NCBI GenBank assembly: GCA_022605405.1
Contig: JABYQQ010000010.1
Coordinates: forward strand, 1,178,001 to 1,242,000
Source: Earliella scabrosa
Lineage: Eukaryota; Basidiomycota; Agaricomycetes; Polyporales; Polyporaceae
Direction: 5' to 3'
DNA length: 64,000 nucleotides
Position numbers and translations under genes: made by a program. Positions within the stretch are counted from its first letter, which is position 1; every line of letters begins with the position of its first letter. Below, piece after piece: positions 12,301-25,900 of this stretch. The notes beneath the pieces are model-generated. The model was not told the origin of the DNA. It worked only from the letters and a program-made list of their open reading frames with translations, and searched no databases.

Positions 12301-13766
12301 GCATCTTTCTTCATCAGTGCCGACGGCTGATTGACTCGGCACTTGCAGAGTGACAAGAACGCCGACCGTACGTGCCGGAGACCTCGCGAACAACGAGTTC
12401 TGCCTCCGTATTCTATGCGAGGAGGATCGGTCGCGTCCGCTGAGGCTAATCACCATGTTTTGCCAGTTCATGGTTCGCCAGGCGTCACGGTCCAGAGAAC
12501 CGCGCAACGTCCGCATGATCGTAACTAATCGGCCAGACCGCCTGTGGCCGTGAGTTGTAACGAACGGACAGTTATACTTCGACCTCAATAAAAGATGCGT
12601 GGAAAACGCGCTCGCTTCATGACACTTGACTATCATTGCGCTCATTCGAAGGGCCCAAACCGCAAGCAACAAGAGAGGTGTGCAGCGTGTGGCCGATCGT
12701 GCGGTTGCCTCGGTTCGTCGCAGCAACGGGTGCTGGAATGCGAGTATGCCCTCAATTCACACCCACAGCCGCAGTGCGGCATGCGTTTGTTGGCACCCAC
12801 CGTTGGTTCAAGCACGTTGTTCGTTCATATACATATGCTCTCTTCTCGAGGGATCTCGCTCCATCTGACGCCTATTTCGAGCCTAAATAGGTCCCTTCTG
12901 ACTCATTTCACTTCGCGAGGATCATAGACTACTCCGAGCTGCCCCGTAGTCCCTCCATTCACACTCCTGATCGTCCACAATCTCGGAGCTGGTTGTCATG
13001 ACAGGCACGCAACCGTCACTTGCCGCAACGCAACCGCGACGCACGCATACCTCTACAGCGAACAGGATCTCAGCTTCTGTAGCACACGCTACACATGTAC
13101 ATGCATGAGCGTTTTCGACGACGACGACGAGATTGCAAGTGTACGCGGTCTAAGAGTAGCTAGTAATCGTGAGTGCTTTACAGAAAACACATCGGCAACA
13201 ATACACGTGGGGTTCGTAGAGCAAGAGGACAGAACGGGGGACTAATGGGTGCAACAGCGGCGGATGTCCGTATAGCAGGCCATGTGTGTACATGTAGTTC
13301 GGAGCGGAGGGGGATGCGGAGTATTACGAGGTCGATCGGGGAGGGGGGGGGAGTATTCGGAAGCAGTATGGGACAGCGCGACAAGCAAGGAGGGGAGAGG
13401 GGGATGGGGAGGAGGCAACAAGCGGAGAGAGGTACACAGGACCGGTCCGCACACACACACGGGGGGCATGGTTCGTGCGCTATGAAAGTCTGCAGTCTGA
13501 GAGTCACTCGAGTGTACAGTGTACATGTTGCATGTAAGTGCACGGCAAAACATGTGCATGAACAGCAGCGTTCCGCCCCTGTCAAGGGAGGGGGCACCGA
13601 CGCAGGCCCAAAGCCACGCCGGAACGCGCGCCGCGCGCCACATGGTATGAAGAACGAGGGTGGGCGAAAGAGTCCGCGAGCAGCAATAAGTATCGTCCGT
13701 AGCCAGGTATCGCGGTGGTATCGTGGGCATGCAGGAAGAGGCGAAACGGACCCATCTCCGATGAGT
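9373..13766. other. Gene-poor stretch
   Basis: About 4.4 kb without a gene I can support. It contains purine-rich low-complexity DNA (9540-9600 and 13300-13420). Scattered short stretches look like coding (10781-10890, 11176-11260, 12195-12290, 12360-12560), but no joined model could be made. A decayed gene is possible. Confidence 0.4.
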
Positions 13767-16700
13767 TTAGTATGAGAAGATCATCAACCAGGGGTTGAGC
13801 ACGATCTGTCCGAACATTGTCAGTCTCATACTCTGACTCCTCAACACGGATCACGCACCGGGAAGAGAATATGACACCCCACCAGCAAAGCGAGGGGGAA
13901 GATGACAGCCCAGGCCGAGCCATCAATCTGCCACTCAAGCGGGACCAGCGGCGTGCTCAGGATAACCATGCCAGCGAGGATGATCCACGACAAGAGCCAC
14001 GAGAACCAGAAGCGCTTGAAGATCTTGGGCACCTCCTTGAAGAAGTTTGACCGCTCGACCTCCTTCTTCGTCGCGCCCCACGTCATATTGTACGAGAAGC
14101 AGTGCGCGAGAATCGCCTGTGAGACAGGGATAGACAGGCCACCAAAGAAGAAGAAGCTAGAGTAGTACAGGTCCCGATGTCAGAGTTTAAACGCCCACAG
14201 TAGAGGACGACAAAGTTACGCACAAGAAGGGGATCCACATGATGTTCTCCAGCAGCGCGCCCATCTGGGATCAAATCTGGTGAGACTTCCTCCATTCGTA
14301 CTGCAAGTGTAAGCGAAACACACGTACGATAGACTTCTCGCCCAAGCGATACTCGAGCAGAGTGAAGCCGACGTTTCCGGAGCCGTAGAACACCACAGTC
14401 GTCGCGAGCCAGACCTCGAAACTGCGCATGTAGAAGCCGTCGACGGGGAACTGGAAGCCCAGGATGACGTAGTTGATCAAACTGATCGTGATCGCGGCCG
14501 CAATGCCATCTGCAGTGGCGCCCAGTTCAGCATCATCATGAATGTTGGCAGCAGGGGAGGCGGTCATCACTCACAGTACGAGAACATGTACGCCATCATC
14601 GAGAACTTGTAGTGGAGCGGCGCGTTCGACCACAGGAACTTGTGAATCTGGTGCGCGATCGGGCCCTTCCTCCACCACTGGATGAAGGGGTTGAACAACA
14701 GCTCGTTACATCCTACCCAAACCATCCGTCGTCAGCGTCCCTTCCCTTCCCGCCAAACCTCAAGAACGTACCATACGCGTACTTCTGCCAGCGATTAAGC
14801 TCATCGTCGACCGTGAGCGAGACGCCCTCCTTGAAGCCGCCCTGGGAGTAGGTCGCCCAGCGGATGATGTACCCGCGCATCTGCAGCCGGAGCGCCATGT
14901 CGAAGTCCTCAGACACGTTCGACTCGGACCAGATCTTCTCCTGCCCGTCGGCAGGGTCGACAAAGGCCGCGTCCTGCAGCGCCTTCCAGCGCAGGAACGC
15001 GTTGTGTCCGACGAACGGCGCTACCTCGCCGTTCGCGCAGCCTGCATCCCAGAGGTTAGCATCACACCACCGCTCGAAGACTCGGAGAAGGCACAGAGCA
15101 GAGCGGGAACTCACTGAACGAGATGCACTTGTTGATCCTGCGAGTAAAGTACGCGATCCCATTCTCAAAGTAATGGTGCGCGACCTGCATCACGTCCGAC
15201 TCGTGCTGGATGATCGCCACCGTCGGGCACTCCGCCATCTCCCGCGCCGCGTCCCTCAAACAGTCTTCAGGCACGACCGTATCCGAGTCCACGATGAGCA
15301 CGATCTCTCCCAGGCGGCACGCGCGCCCGTTCGCCGCCCACGGCCGGAACCTGCGCCCGCTCGCCTCGTACACCTCGTCGATCGCCATCTGGAGCGCCCT
15401 CTCCTCGAGGTCCTCCCACTCATCGAGCGACTGGCTGCCCGCGTCGCTCGCCGCGCGCATCCGCTGCCCATATCCCTGGTTCAGCGCGCCCTGGTCCTCG
15501 CCGTCGTGGTTCTGGTACTGCATCCCGAACCGCATCTCCTCGTTCACGCCGTGCGGGCCCGCGATCATGCTCGTCCGCACGTCCGGCGACCGACTCTTCT
15601 CGCGCGCGAGCAGCTCCGCGAGGTGCTTCTCCGCCTTCAGCGAGAGCGCGAGGGCGTAGTTCATGTTCGACGCCTTCTTGAACCGCCCCGCGCGCTTGAA
15701 CCCGCTCGGGGAGGAGTCGTCGTGCTTCGGGCGCGCGACCCAGCCGATGCCGTGGTTGGCGTAGAACAGGATCCGCGCGTCGCGCTCTTCGACCGGGAGA
15801 AGGCGCAGACCGTCGTCATTGATGAAGATGGTGGAGGTGCCGCCCTGCCGAGCGTACGTCTGCATGGCCTTCTTCAGGGACTCGATAGAAGGCGCCCTGT
15901 TGCCGACGTCAGTTCCGCATGATCCTGGAGGCTTCCTCGGGGGACTCGGTTAGACGACGTACAAGACAGCTTCCAGGCTTTCCTTGTAGACTGGCATCTG
16001 GATGGTGATATGCGGCAGGCTGTTATCGACGAGCTTGTTCGGACGGGGCTTGACCGCGGAGTAGTACTTCGAATTCCGGTGGTACTGCGCAATCGGGCCT
16101 ATGCACATAGATACGTTCTGGACAATCTGTAGGGTGAAGAACTAGACGAAGGTCTGTAAGCGTTGAAGTGGATATCTGGGAAGAGAGGATGGCTTACCAG
16201 GGAGACACAGAAGAACAGGGGACAGGCTGCGACCAGCGCGAACCGGATGTAGTTACCATCGAGTACGACCTCGTCGAGCAAGATACTAACACCATTACCG
16301 ATGAAGACTATCCACGCAGAAATGCACTCCCTTAGCCCTAACTCACAAGGAGAGCGAATGGTACTCACAGATACTCAAGCCCGCAGCCAGTCCATTGTAG
16401 ATGGGGGCCAACAGCATCGGTATTCGCGGTTCCGGTCCGGCCTCAACATCCGCATACGAGTCTGCAACCGTGCTCGACGCTTCGCTCGCCACGGTCTTCT
16501 TCCCGCCCCACCATGTCCGCTTCGTCTTCGTCGTCCTCTCCGGAGCAGCCGATTTCTCAGCGGCGGCGGCGGCCGCCTCCTTCTCGTCGAGCGCGAGGTC
16601 CTCGACGCTCATGCCCAGCACGCCTCCCGAGCCGATGAAGAACCCTCGTGGAGTCCCTGGCACGTTCGGGGTGCCCAACCCGGGAGTACCAGGCGCCGCG

Positions 16701-18369
16701 TTCGAGTTGCGCAGCTGACTGCTCGACAGGCGGGCATTGATTTGCTGCAAGGAGTGTCCGGAGACCGAGCCTGCAAGAAAATGAAAATAGGACCATCAGT
16801 TATCCGACCCCCCATGATAGATCGAACACGCGAATTAGATGGAGAAGGCGAGTATGATCGCGCAGAAGCGACGGACGGCCCCATCGAGAAGTTCGAAAGG
16901 GTCACGGCAGAAAGGTGGGCGGGAGTAGGGTGGCGGATAGAAGGCAGCGCGATTCTGAACCTTCCCCGCGAGACTGGACGTCATCGGTAAATCACTTATC
17001 CACGAGCTCCACTGTGGGAGAACGCGAGAAGAGGCAGCGTCCAGACGGATATCGACGCCTTCGCCCGCTGCCCACAATCTAGAAGGGCGGACGCCTACCC
17101 ATTTGCCGAAATAATGAAAAGAAGGAGAAGTATACGAGGAGTAAATGGACGTGCGAGACTCACCAGCAGCACTCGCAGGATGGCTCGTCGAGCTGGTTGG
17201 ATGAGAGCCCGGGAAGGCTCCGGGGCGAGAGCGCCAAAGAAGCTTGATGAGGCGTTCCTCGAAGTCGTTGCAGGTTGGGATGATAGTGTCGATCGAGTCC
17301 GACCACACTACCAACACCCTCTCGTCGCGCTAAGCAGAACTTCTGTCAGTTATCAATCCACGTGTGCGGAATCACGAGCACGAAGAGAGAAAGCCGCGTA
17401 TGATAACGGTGAATGAACGGCTGAAATTGGAGGTCTCGCCGCTCGAGTTTGGTGGTTGAGCACCGCCGAGACGGCCTAGACAGCGCGGCACCGCCATCGT
17501 AGGCACGTAAGCGCAGCTCCAAGGGGTAACCACAATCGAGCGAACCGATACCGGGGTGGTTACAATGCGGCCCTTGTGTTTCCGATCATATCTCGAGCGG
17601 GAGCTTCGCGGCTGCGAGCAGCGAGACCGTCGAGCGGGCAAGTAGGAGGAGGCGCGGGAACACCAAAGAAGGCAAGGCACCGCCGCGCGGCGAATGCCGA
17701 GATCGACACGCAACGGCTCGCACAGCGAACTAGATCGGAGGCAATCGCATCCTTCTTCCACGACGGCGACTAGAACGAGCCCGCGCAACGTCGACACGGA
17801 CATGAACGAAACACGGCCATTCCAGACCGGCGCGGGGCCCATGTCATGTCGTGTCGGGTCGCACCCATGCCGCACGCCGCGGTGTTCAACGTTCAGGGGC
17901 GGGAACGTGCATCATGGTAGCGATCACAACGAGGAGAAGAACTCACGATGAACGCCGCGCTTTGCTCCTTGTCGGCGGTCGGGAGATCGACCATGGTGTC
18001 CAGAATCTGGATGCGGGTGTTTGCATCGATGTAGATGGACTTGTCCTCCGGTCCTCTGCGCGATGGGAAGCGTACATGGTGAGCCGCGTCTCACACATCG
18101 TTTGGGCTGATATGGACGTACACTTCAGAGAACGCAGCGTGCACCGCGGCGCTCCGGACCTTGACTGCGACGGCGGGGTTGAGAACGCGGACGGCGGCCT
18201 CGAAGGGCTCGAGACCGAGGTTCTCGTAGGGGAAGACGCGGTATTCGCCATTGTCGACGCGTAGAGCTACGCCGACGGCAATGTTGTCCTCGTTGGGGCG
18301 GAACCAGGCATCGCCCTGAGTTTGCTTGAAGATGTGGTGGAGAAAGGCGTCGTATCGGTCGTAATCCAT
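13767..18369 (-). CDS. Membrane family 2 glycosyltransferase (chitin/cellulose synthase-like)
   Basis: Thirteen exons join in phase to 987 residues: 18122-18369, 17947-18055, 17164-17329, 16369-16770, 16198-16307, 15963-16141, 15115-15896, 14772-15041, 14575-14712, 14328-14509, 14224-14264, 13859-14156, 13767-13805. The N-terminal 190 residues form a soluble head (MDYDRYDAFLHHIF...), then a Ser/Gly-rich linker and two membrane segments. The GT2 core has a first Asp pair near 608 (VDSDT), SEDFD near 709 and a Q/R-x-x-R-W-like ELNRWQK near 747-752. Several membrane segments follow (FWFSWLLSWIILAGMVIL). Enzymes of this layout extrude a polysaccharide at the plasma membrane; the product is unknown. 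Introns 2 (617 bases) and 3 (393 bases) are unusually long. Divergent from the KRE6-like gene. Confidence 0.88.
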
Positions 18370-19966
18370 CGTTGCGTCCAGGAAAGGAGGGACGTTGGCG
18401 GATTACGAACGAGAACCGCCTTGAAGCGAGTGCGGAGGACGGGGACGAGCAGGAGGAGGGACCGTATTGGACGGGGGGCGGGGCGGGAGAGAGGATGGAA
18501 GACAAGGGGGAAGAGAGGCGGCGACGGGGAGCCTGGAGGTCGGTCAAACGGGCAGCAGGCAGCATGGTATTTTCGTGCTCTTCTTGAGTGCGTTCGAATG
18601 CAGCAGTCGGCGCACTTCGCACGCAAATCGACAATATCCGGACAACCGCCGGCTGCTTATCGCCTGCGCTCCCTCTCTCTCTGTCAATGGGCGCCTCTCC
18701 TCCGTTTTACCCTTTCGATGCATGGCGTCTCTCCGGCCCTTCTTTTCGGGTCCTGTCTGTCACGCCTACGTCCTCGCAATGTCCCCGGCTGAAACACCCC
18801 GATAGGCCTCCCCGCTCAACTCTCCCGCCCAAGCCCCAGCGCGGCCGCGACACGCACGATATCGCGTCCTGCCCAAACATGCCTCGAAACACAGACACGA
18901 ATATTTATGTTCGTTGGCGAAGGTTGGCAGGACGTCATAGGCACGCGCGCCGCCACATCGGGAAGTTCTGATGCTCCAATCATTAAACACCAGGAGGACC
19001 CCGGGACCAGTTGCGACCGTTTGAGCAACAACGCCCCTCGTAAAGTCTGACGTCACATTTTCCCTCTCGCCCACACGCCACGGGCCAACTCACCTCCGTC
19101 CGCCCTGCGCCGCGCGCCGTCCGCATCTTCTGTGTCCAGCTCGCTCGTCGCCATCAGATGAAACACCCGCGCACACACAGCGACGAGAAGGCGCCTTGGA
19201 TGCAATGCCAACTCCGCCCTACGTCCATGCCGTGCCCGAGACCCAGCAGCGCGCCGTGCATATCATATATGTAATGTTGCCCGCTCGCGGGTACGCCTTG
19301 CCGTGCCAGCGAAGGGCTTCCCAGGCTGCAGCTTCATCTATGTTTGGCAGATGTCCCGGCAGCCTCCCGCCGTGCCTTCTCAATTTTCAGTGGCATGCAA
19401 TCCCGAGGTTCCATGAATGGCGGCCGTCGTCCCCACCTGATCTTGCATGCAACCACTCACGGCAAACATCGTGAGGCGGCCGCGCCGACTGGGCAGCACG
19501 CGGAGCAGCACGTCGAGGGTCGGTCCCGAGCACATCAAGGACGTCGGTGGATGCGTCGGTGGAGGATCGATTGGGATTCCAGACCCAGTTGTCACAGACT
19601 GACGTTGGGTGACTGGGCAACGGGAGAGGACGTGGAGCGCAGAGGCGCCCATGCCGAAATCAACATGCACTACGCCCAGGACCCCGAACACCGCCCGAGT
19701 TGTGGAACGCCGGTCGCTGCCAACTCTGTCCGTGGCTTATCTCGTCAACGAGGACATGGCCTGCAAAAAAGAACGCGAGAGGGTCTTCTCCTCGTGCTCG
19801 CCTTCCATTCTCCGTCGCCCACAAAACACCTCCCTCCTTCCCTCCCCCGAGCCCCACCCCTGCCGTCCCCGACGTCGACCGCCCCTCCCATCCTCCCGCC
19901 GCTGCCGACGCCGTCTCGCGCATCGACCACAGGTGAACGTAGGAGGTGAACGCGTACAAACCAGCC
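18370..19966. promoter_or_regulatory. Shared upstream region of two cell-wall genes
   Basis: This 1.6 kb interval lies between the start codons of the GT2 gene (18369, minus) and the KRE6/SKN1-like gene (19967, plus). It has pyrimidine-rich stretches just upstream of 19967. No coding sequence was supported. It probably holds both promoters. Confidence 0.45.
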
Positions 19967-22919
19967 ATGCATCGCAGAAAGGAATCCAATTCGGGCCGCA
20001 ACGCCTACTCCTCCGCCGACGCGTACCGCGGTCTCCATGCGCCTTCTCCTACCCCGAACCAAAACGATTCGAGCGAGGACGAGACCCAGCTCAAGCGGTC
20101 ATCTGCGACCACGCCTATCGCAGACCAATTCCGGCGCCGCTCGGTCGATACTACCCAAGGCACCCTCTCCCCTCCCCGCCCCTTGTTCCTCGGGGCAGAC
20201 GCGAGGTCATCCTGGAGCGCGTCTTCGGACGCGTCAGCGAACGGTGAGCAGAGCGATTCGGACGGCCCCGCACCCACCTCCGCGCGTGTAGTCAAGACGA
20301 ATGTCGAACCCGCGCGTCCCACCCCGCGCCCGGCCAGCCGGACTCGCTCTGGCAGCACGCCAGTCCAGCCAGCGCAACCCGCTCAGCCGACCTCACCCAC
20401 GAACCCGCGCATTCGTGCGCGCAATCATAGGCGACGGTCCTCCATCGCCAACGAGTATTCGCCCGACGAAGATCCCGTATCGCCACAGAGCGCCACGTCG
20501 AACCCCTTCGACACTCCGACGAGTTCGTTCTACGGGGCCATTCCCCCTGGCGCGGCTGCACCGGCCGTTGGAGGCGTGCGCCCTCCCCCGTCCTCGTTCC
20601 CGTTCCAATCTCACCCCGGCAACCCTGACCCGGGCACTCCCCTCCCCGGCATGGGTCGCCGTGCCTCCATCGAGAGCATCCGGGCACGCGAGGCCGCGCA
20701 CCAGCGTTCTCCCAGCACGCCCAACTACGGAACAGCTTATCCCATGGGCACGGGCGCTGCTGGATACGGCCTGATAGGCCATGGCGCCACGAGCAGTGGC
20801 GACCTCGCGGGAGGAGACCTCGGACGTCCGTACGCGCCTTTCATGGACGGCGGCGGTGTTCCCTCGCGCGAGGGAAGCGCCACCCCTCCGAGTCCGATGT
20901 CAAGCCAGAACCGGTTGTACATGAACAGCGCGGCTGCAGCCATGGCCGGAAGCCAGTACGCGCTCAACCAGGGATATGGTACGTCCCTGTCGGATCCCCT
21001 CTGCTAATTGTTTAATCCTTGACTGACGCGACCTTCCATGCTTCGGGTACTACAGGTGGCAACGAAGCGTTCATTCCACGCACGCAGTCGAGTCCCGCCA
21101 TCAACATGCGTGCACCATTCCTCTCGCCGGCGTCGCGCCCCACGTCGTCCGTCTGGTCGCCTCCGGCGTATCCGTTCCCCTACCCTCCCGCCGGGAGCGC
21201 GTCGCACACGACCCTCCCTCGGAAGGCGAAGCCGCCTATGCCGTCGTCGCGCCTCTCGCACAAGCTCTCCAAGGAAGAGAAGCCGTGGCTGAAGAAGCGT
21301 GACTGCCGTGATCGCGCATCGTGGTGGCTCACGTTCGTCATGATCGTCCTCGGAGTCGGAGGCGCGGGCGCCCTCTGCTTCTTCAGCTACCGGGACGTGA
21401 AGCTGCTGCGCGACTCGGACCTGTGCATGGTGCTCGACGAGAGCTTCGACACGCTCGACCTCGATAACACGTGGACGCGCGAGGTCGAGCTCGGCGGGTT
21501 TGGAAACGGCGAGTTCCAGATGGCGACGGACTCGAGCGACAATCTGTTCGTGCAGGACGGCCAGCTGTACATCCTGCCGACGCTCACGTCGGACTATATC
21601 GGCCGCGACGCGATCCTCGACGGCGGCGAGTACGAGCTTGACGGCTGCACAACTGACAACAAGGTCAAACAGCTCACTTTCGTTCTCCCGTCAGATTAGC
21701 TCAGGCGTGGCTGACCCTGCAACCGTTTTCACAGACTGCGTGCTCCGTGAAGTCGAACGGTGATACCGGCGACACGATTCAGCCGGTCATGTCCGCGCGG
21801 ATCAACACCAAGAACTCGGTGTCCATCGCGTTCGGGAAGGTCGAGGTGCGCGCAAAGATTCCACGCGGTGACTGGCTGTGGCCCGCTATCTGGATGCTGC
21901 CCAAGGACGACGTTTACGGCCAATGGCCTCTCAGTGGCGAGATCGACGTACGTCCCTCCCTCCCCATTCCATTCTCCGCTCGTATGCAGCAGAGAACTCA
22001 CTCATTCCCGCAGATCATGGAAGCCCGCGGGAACGCGCCCTCGTACCCCGGCCAGGGCGTGAACTACGTGCGCTCCTCGCTCAACTACGGCGTGCTCGAC
22101 TCTGTGCGGACGCACATCTTCGGGTGGTGGTCGCAGAAGCAGTCGTCGTACGACAGGGACTTCCACGTCTACGCGCTCGAGTGGACGCCGGACTGGATGC
22201 GCTTCTACGTCGACTCGCGCCTGCAGGCGATGATGAACCTCAAGATCACGGGGAAGGGCGGGAAGGACTTTTTCAAGAGGGGGGACTACCCCGCGACGGC
22301 GACGAACGGCTCGCAGGTCGCTGTTGTTATTGAGAATATTTGGGAGCAGCAGGGCGGGAGCACTGCGGCGCCGTTTGACCAGGGTGAGTCGCGGATTCTC
22401 TCACTGCGTGTGGATGGTGGCGTCCCCGCGCGGGCGTGCGCGCCAGGGGACGCGTCCCTTTGTCTTCCACGTTTCTGTTCTGTTCGCGCTCTTGTTCGGC
22501 CGGGTCCACGCTTCTCGTGTGGTCGTTTGGGGCCCGACGTTCGGTCTCGTTCGGTATGGGGCGATAGAGCTGACCAACGACTGGTTTCTGACAGAATTCT
22601 ACTTGATCCTGGACGTCGCTGCGGGCGGGACGAGCGGGTGGTTCCCGGACAACCTCGGGGGGAAGATGTGGTTCGACGGCTCGCGGACGGCGATGCGCGA
22701 CTTTGCGAGGGCGCAGGATACGTGGGCGCCCAGTTGGCCGGATAGTGCGGATGATCGCGCGCTTCGAGTGTGAGTTGTCTCTCTCTTCTTCTTTGCGTTC
22801 GGACGGTGCCCTCGGGGGGAGGGGGGTACGTGGGATTTTCTAGCGCGAGTGCTGACTGATTGGGGGCTCCTTCTTCTTTTAGCGACTACGTGAAGATGTG
22901 GCAGCTCGGGTCGTGCTGA
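19967..22919 (+). CDS. KRE6/SKN1-like beta-glucan synthesis protein, GH16 domain
   Basis: Six exons (19967-20978, 21056-21663, 21735-21947, 22014-22383, 22595-22769, 22883-22919) give 804 residues. It is a type II membrane protein: about 420 Ser/Pro-rich cytosolic residues with KR-rich patches, a membrane span near residues 425-449 (WWLTFVMIVLGVGGAG) and a lumenal GH16 domain. The GH16 ExDxxE signature is visible as GEIDIMEARG (E609, D611, E614), split by an intron after the Asp codon. WLWPAIWMLP, YALEWTPDWMRFYVD and AGGTSGWFPDN are other family landmarks. KRE6/SKN1 proteins act in the secretory pathway and at the plasma membrane in beta-1,6-glucan formation. Intron 4 (211 bases) is longer than its neighbours. 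Confidence 0.93.
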
Positions 22920-25900
22920 GTTGCCTGATGGTCGCCCTCCAAGTGACGCTGTACATTACGAGTATATTTCTCCCTCTCCCGCCATGCTCATGCCATATGC
23001 AACGCCTCGGACTCCTGCCCATCGGACGCTTGTTAGAATTTGTGCGCACACACGGTATATTGTTGCGGCTAGATTTTTGTGCCTCTGTTACCCCCCCCGT
23101 TCAGGCTGATCCTCTTCACCAACCGTTCATGATGATGATGTTGTTTTTGTTGTTGTTGCCCCTGCTCTCCTCTCTCACGTTGTCTTGATCTTGCTGCTCG
23201 TTGCCCACTATGGTTATGTTCTGCTTTATTGCCGCCGCTTTTGCATCCTTCAGGTCGTACCTTAATGATTGGTGCCGCGCACCGAACTGAACCGTGCGGT
23301 CGTGCCCGCGCGCCGTCCGTTCTTTGCATTCACGGCTTTATTGTTGCACTCACGCTTGACCATCATACATGCATTTCTCCACTTGCACTCATAGTCTCAT
23401 ACCACATTCACGTTCACGTTCACGTTCAATGATACACTTAGCACTTGTCTTGCATCCTTTCAGAGCTTCATCCAAGTCTGTAGTCCATATAGCGTACGTA
23501 TACCACCCCAATGAGAAGTACCCACTGCCATTCCGCAGAATACAACGCCCGTCTTATCACTTATCTGGACGCGGACGGGCCTTGTTGCGTATTCAGTGCG
23601 GTGAGTACACTGTACAGTCTGACAGACATGCCTCCCCTTGTTCTCTAGACTCTCGTCCCGGACCCCGACTCGTGGCAAGTTGCTGTCCAGGCCTGCCCTG
23701 CAGGGTGTTTCCCGCATACGCCGAGGTATCTCCTCCGAAGATCCCACCCTCGCATGTGTGACGCATCAGAGAAAACTCGAACTTCGCATGGGAAGGTTCA
23801 GCGGCAGCCTTGCGCGCGGAGGATCCAGACCGGAAGGGTTGGTTGGCCAGCACAGCAATGGGTCATCGCTGCGTCATCGGTCTATTCGCGTACGTGCTGT
23901 GAGGTGTGAGCGCATCGCGTGCGTCGGGTGCGATATGTTTGACGGAATTTCTGATTGTCGGATCAGCGTGAGCAGTGAGGACGGCGGGGTCTTTGGTTTC
24001 GCGTACCTTTTCGTGGCTATGGTGAGAGGCTTGAAATGACGTGAAAACACGTATGCGCATGTTCAGCGATTCGGTAGTACGCACTCTGATATGTTGGCTA
24101 TTCTAGTTGTCGTCAATGACGTCGGGGCCTCGCGTCGGCGACACTATTAGTAGGTTGATCCCAGCAGCGCTCTGAAACACATATGACAATGTTGGTGTTT
24201 GTTGAGTCGAGAGCCCGAGTACCTACATACATACCAGGATACAGAACCGGTACCAGTGGCCGTCGTATACGTAACCCTCCTCGTGCCCACCCCACCTCGT
24301 CCACCCAGCGCCGTACGTGAGGGCAGCGATGTCCATCATGCTTCAGACACCACCTGCTGGAATTTCCGCGCGCCCCTCCCTCCCATTCAATATTCAATGA
24401 GGACAGAGCTTCTGAAGTTGGAGCGCTGAGCGCTGAAGCTGAACATGGTCTAATGACGAACCCCATCCCCATGTGGGCCTTGGGATTCCCAGTGTCCGCA
24501 GAGCGTAACGGAGGTACCCACGATCGGGGGGAGGCTACGAGCGCCCGGTGCACGGTTCGAAATCGAAGCACGGCGGCGAGGGTTCACGATATGTTGGTAT
24601 TCGGTGCTCGGAGCGGCCGAGTATGCCGAACTGTGTCCCGGGACACTGTCTCCCCGGGCTTCCTGAGGAGTTGGCCAGGGGTCCTGACATCGTGGCACCG
24701 TGGCATCGTGGCAGGGAGGGAGTGGATCGGATTCGCAGTGGATGAAGCTAAGTTGGACACCGACGGGCACGGGAGCGATGTCCAGTGTCACCCTCCGCGT
24801 CAGCGCGCGCATGGAGGGCGCGAGGTTGATCTCGTGAGCGACGGACATGGGGCCGTTGATCAATTGATCGCTCTCTCGTTCAACGGAATACGCCTAATTC
24901 CTGTGTCAGTCCACCGTCCGTCAGACATGAGGATAGGCAGAAGCAGGACTATGATACGCACGTTGCGTCATTCTCGACGCCTGCAATCGCACATTCGCGC
25001 GACTCGAATAATCCGCGTTGTGCGCGTTCGTTCGAGTTGGAATGGGTGGGACCCGGCGCGCGGCCGTGTGGTAGCGTGATGAGAGGGGACGTCCACGGAT
25101 CGCGCGTCCGCGCCATATCCACTGCGTCTGCGTCGCCGCTCCCACTGGCACCTCGAGATGGAAGACCGGCTGTCGTGGGTGGATCATGGTGGATTAGGGT
25201 GGGCCAGCGGCATCTATCATGGGGCCCGCCCGGATCTGACCGACTTCCGGACAGCGAGCGAATCAGTGCAGGAAGCTGATGCAGAGCCGGGATGGCGTCC
25301 GAGCTCCCACCGGTGCGAGAGTGACGTGTGGTGCGCTGGGGTAAGGTATACGCGGGGCGTGCCTGCCCTCGGGCCCGAGTAATGCCAGCGGCCTGAGAAG
25401 CGTTGGCAAGGCGAGAATAATAGCTCGCGCTCTGGCTTGTTCTTGTTCTTTGTCCGGGCACGGATAATCGACGCGGATTCTTCGGACAACGGGCAGGGAC
25501 TCGACGTATGTAGCTTCAACGAAACAGTACTGCCGCTCCAGTGGCTCTGCCAGAAGACCGGGGGGTACCCACACTGGCAGCGACAGGAACGCAGCGGCGA
25601 ATGCGCCCGGCGTCGAGAATGTTTCGCCCAACTTAGGTCTCGAAAGCTTGACGCTGTGTGTAGAACTTGCCAGCCTCGGTACATAGCCGTACGTCCGGCG
25701 ACCATCGGGATATTGTACTGCGAGGACGCGAGGGGGAGAGGATCGAGTCGGTGAACTTGCAGTCCCGGGGCGTGATTGGGAAAGGCGGGGGCGGCGGGAT
25801 CAACAGTCCCCGGATCGTCGCACGTTTCTCAGCGCCGCCGCCTCATGAGGTGTCCGGGATGGAGGTCTCACATACCTTCCGATCCACGTCAACGTAACCC

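Noticed and set aside
10781..12560. Several coding-looking pieces (MAPVAKIVEDGEFKLTPIAQ, then other fragments)
   Set aside because: No set of splice sites joins them in one frame, and no family is recognised. Possibly a decayed gene; not called.
14864..15922. 352-residue plus-strand frame
   Set aside because: Antisense to the GT2 catalytic exons; Arg/His-rich composition typical of a shadow.
20292..20782. Minus-strand frames of about 130 residues
   Set aside because: Antisense to the Ser/Pro-rich N-terminus of the KRE6-like protein; Arg-rich, without features.
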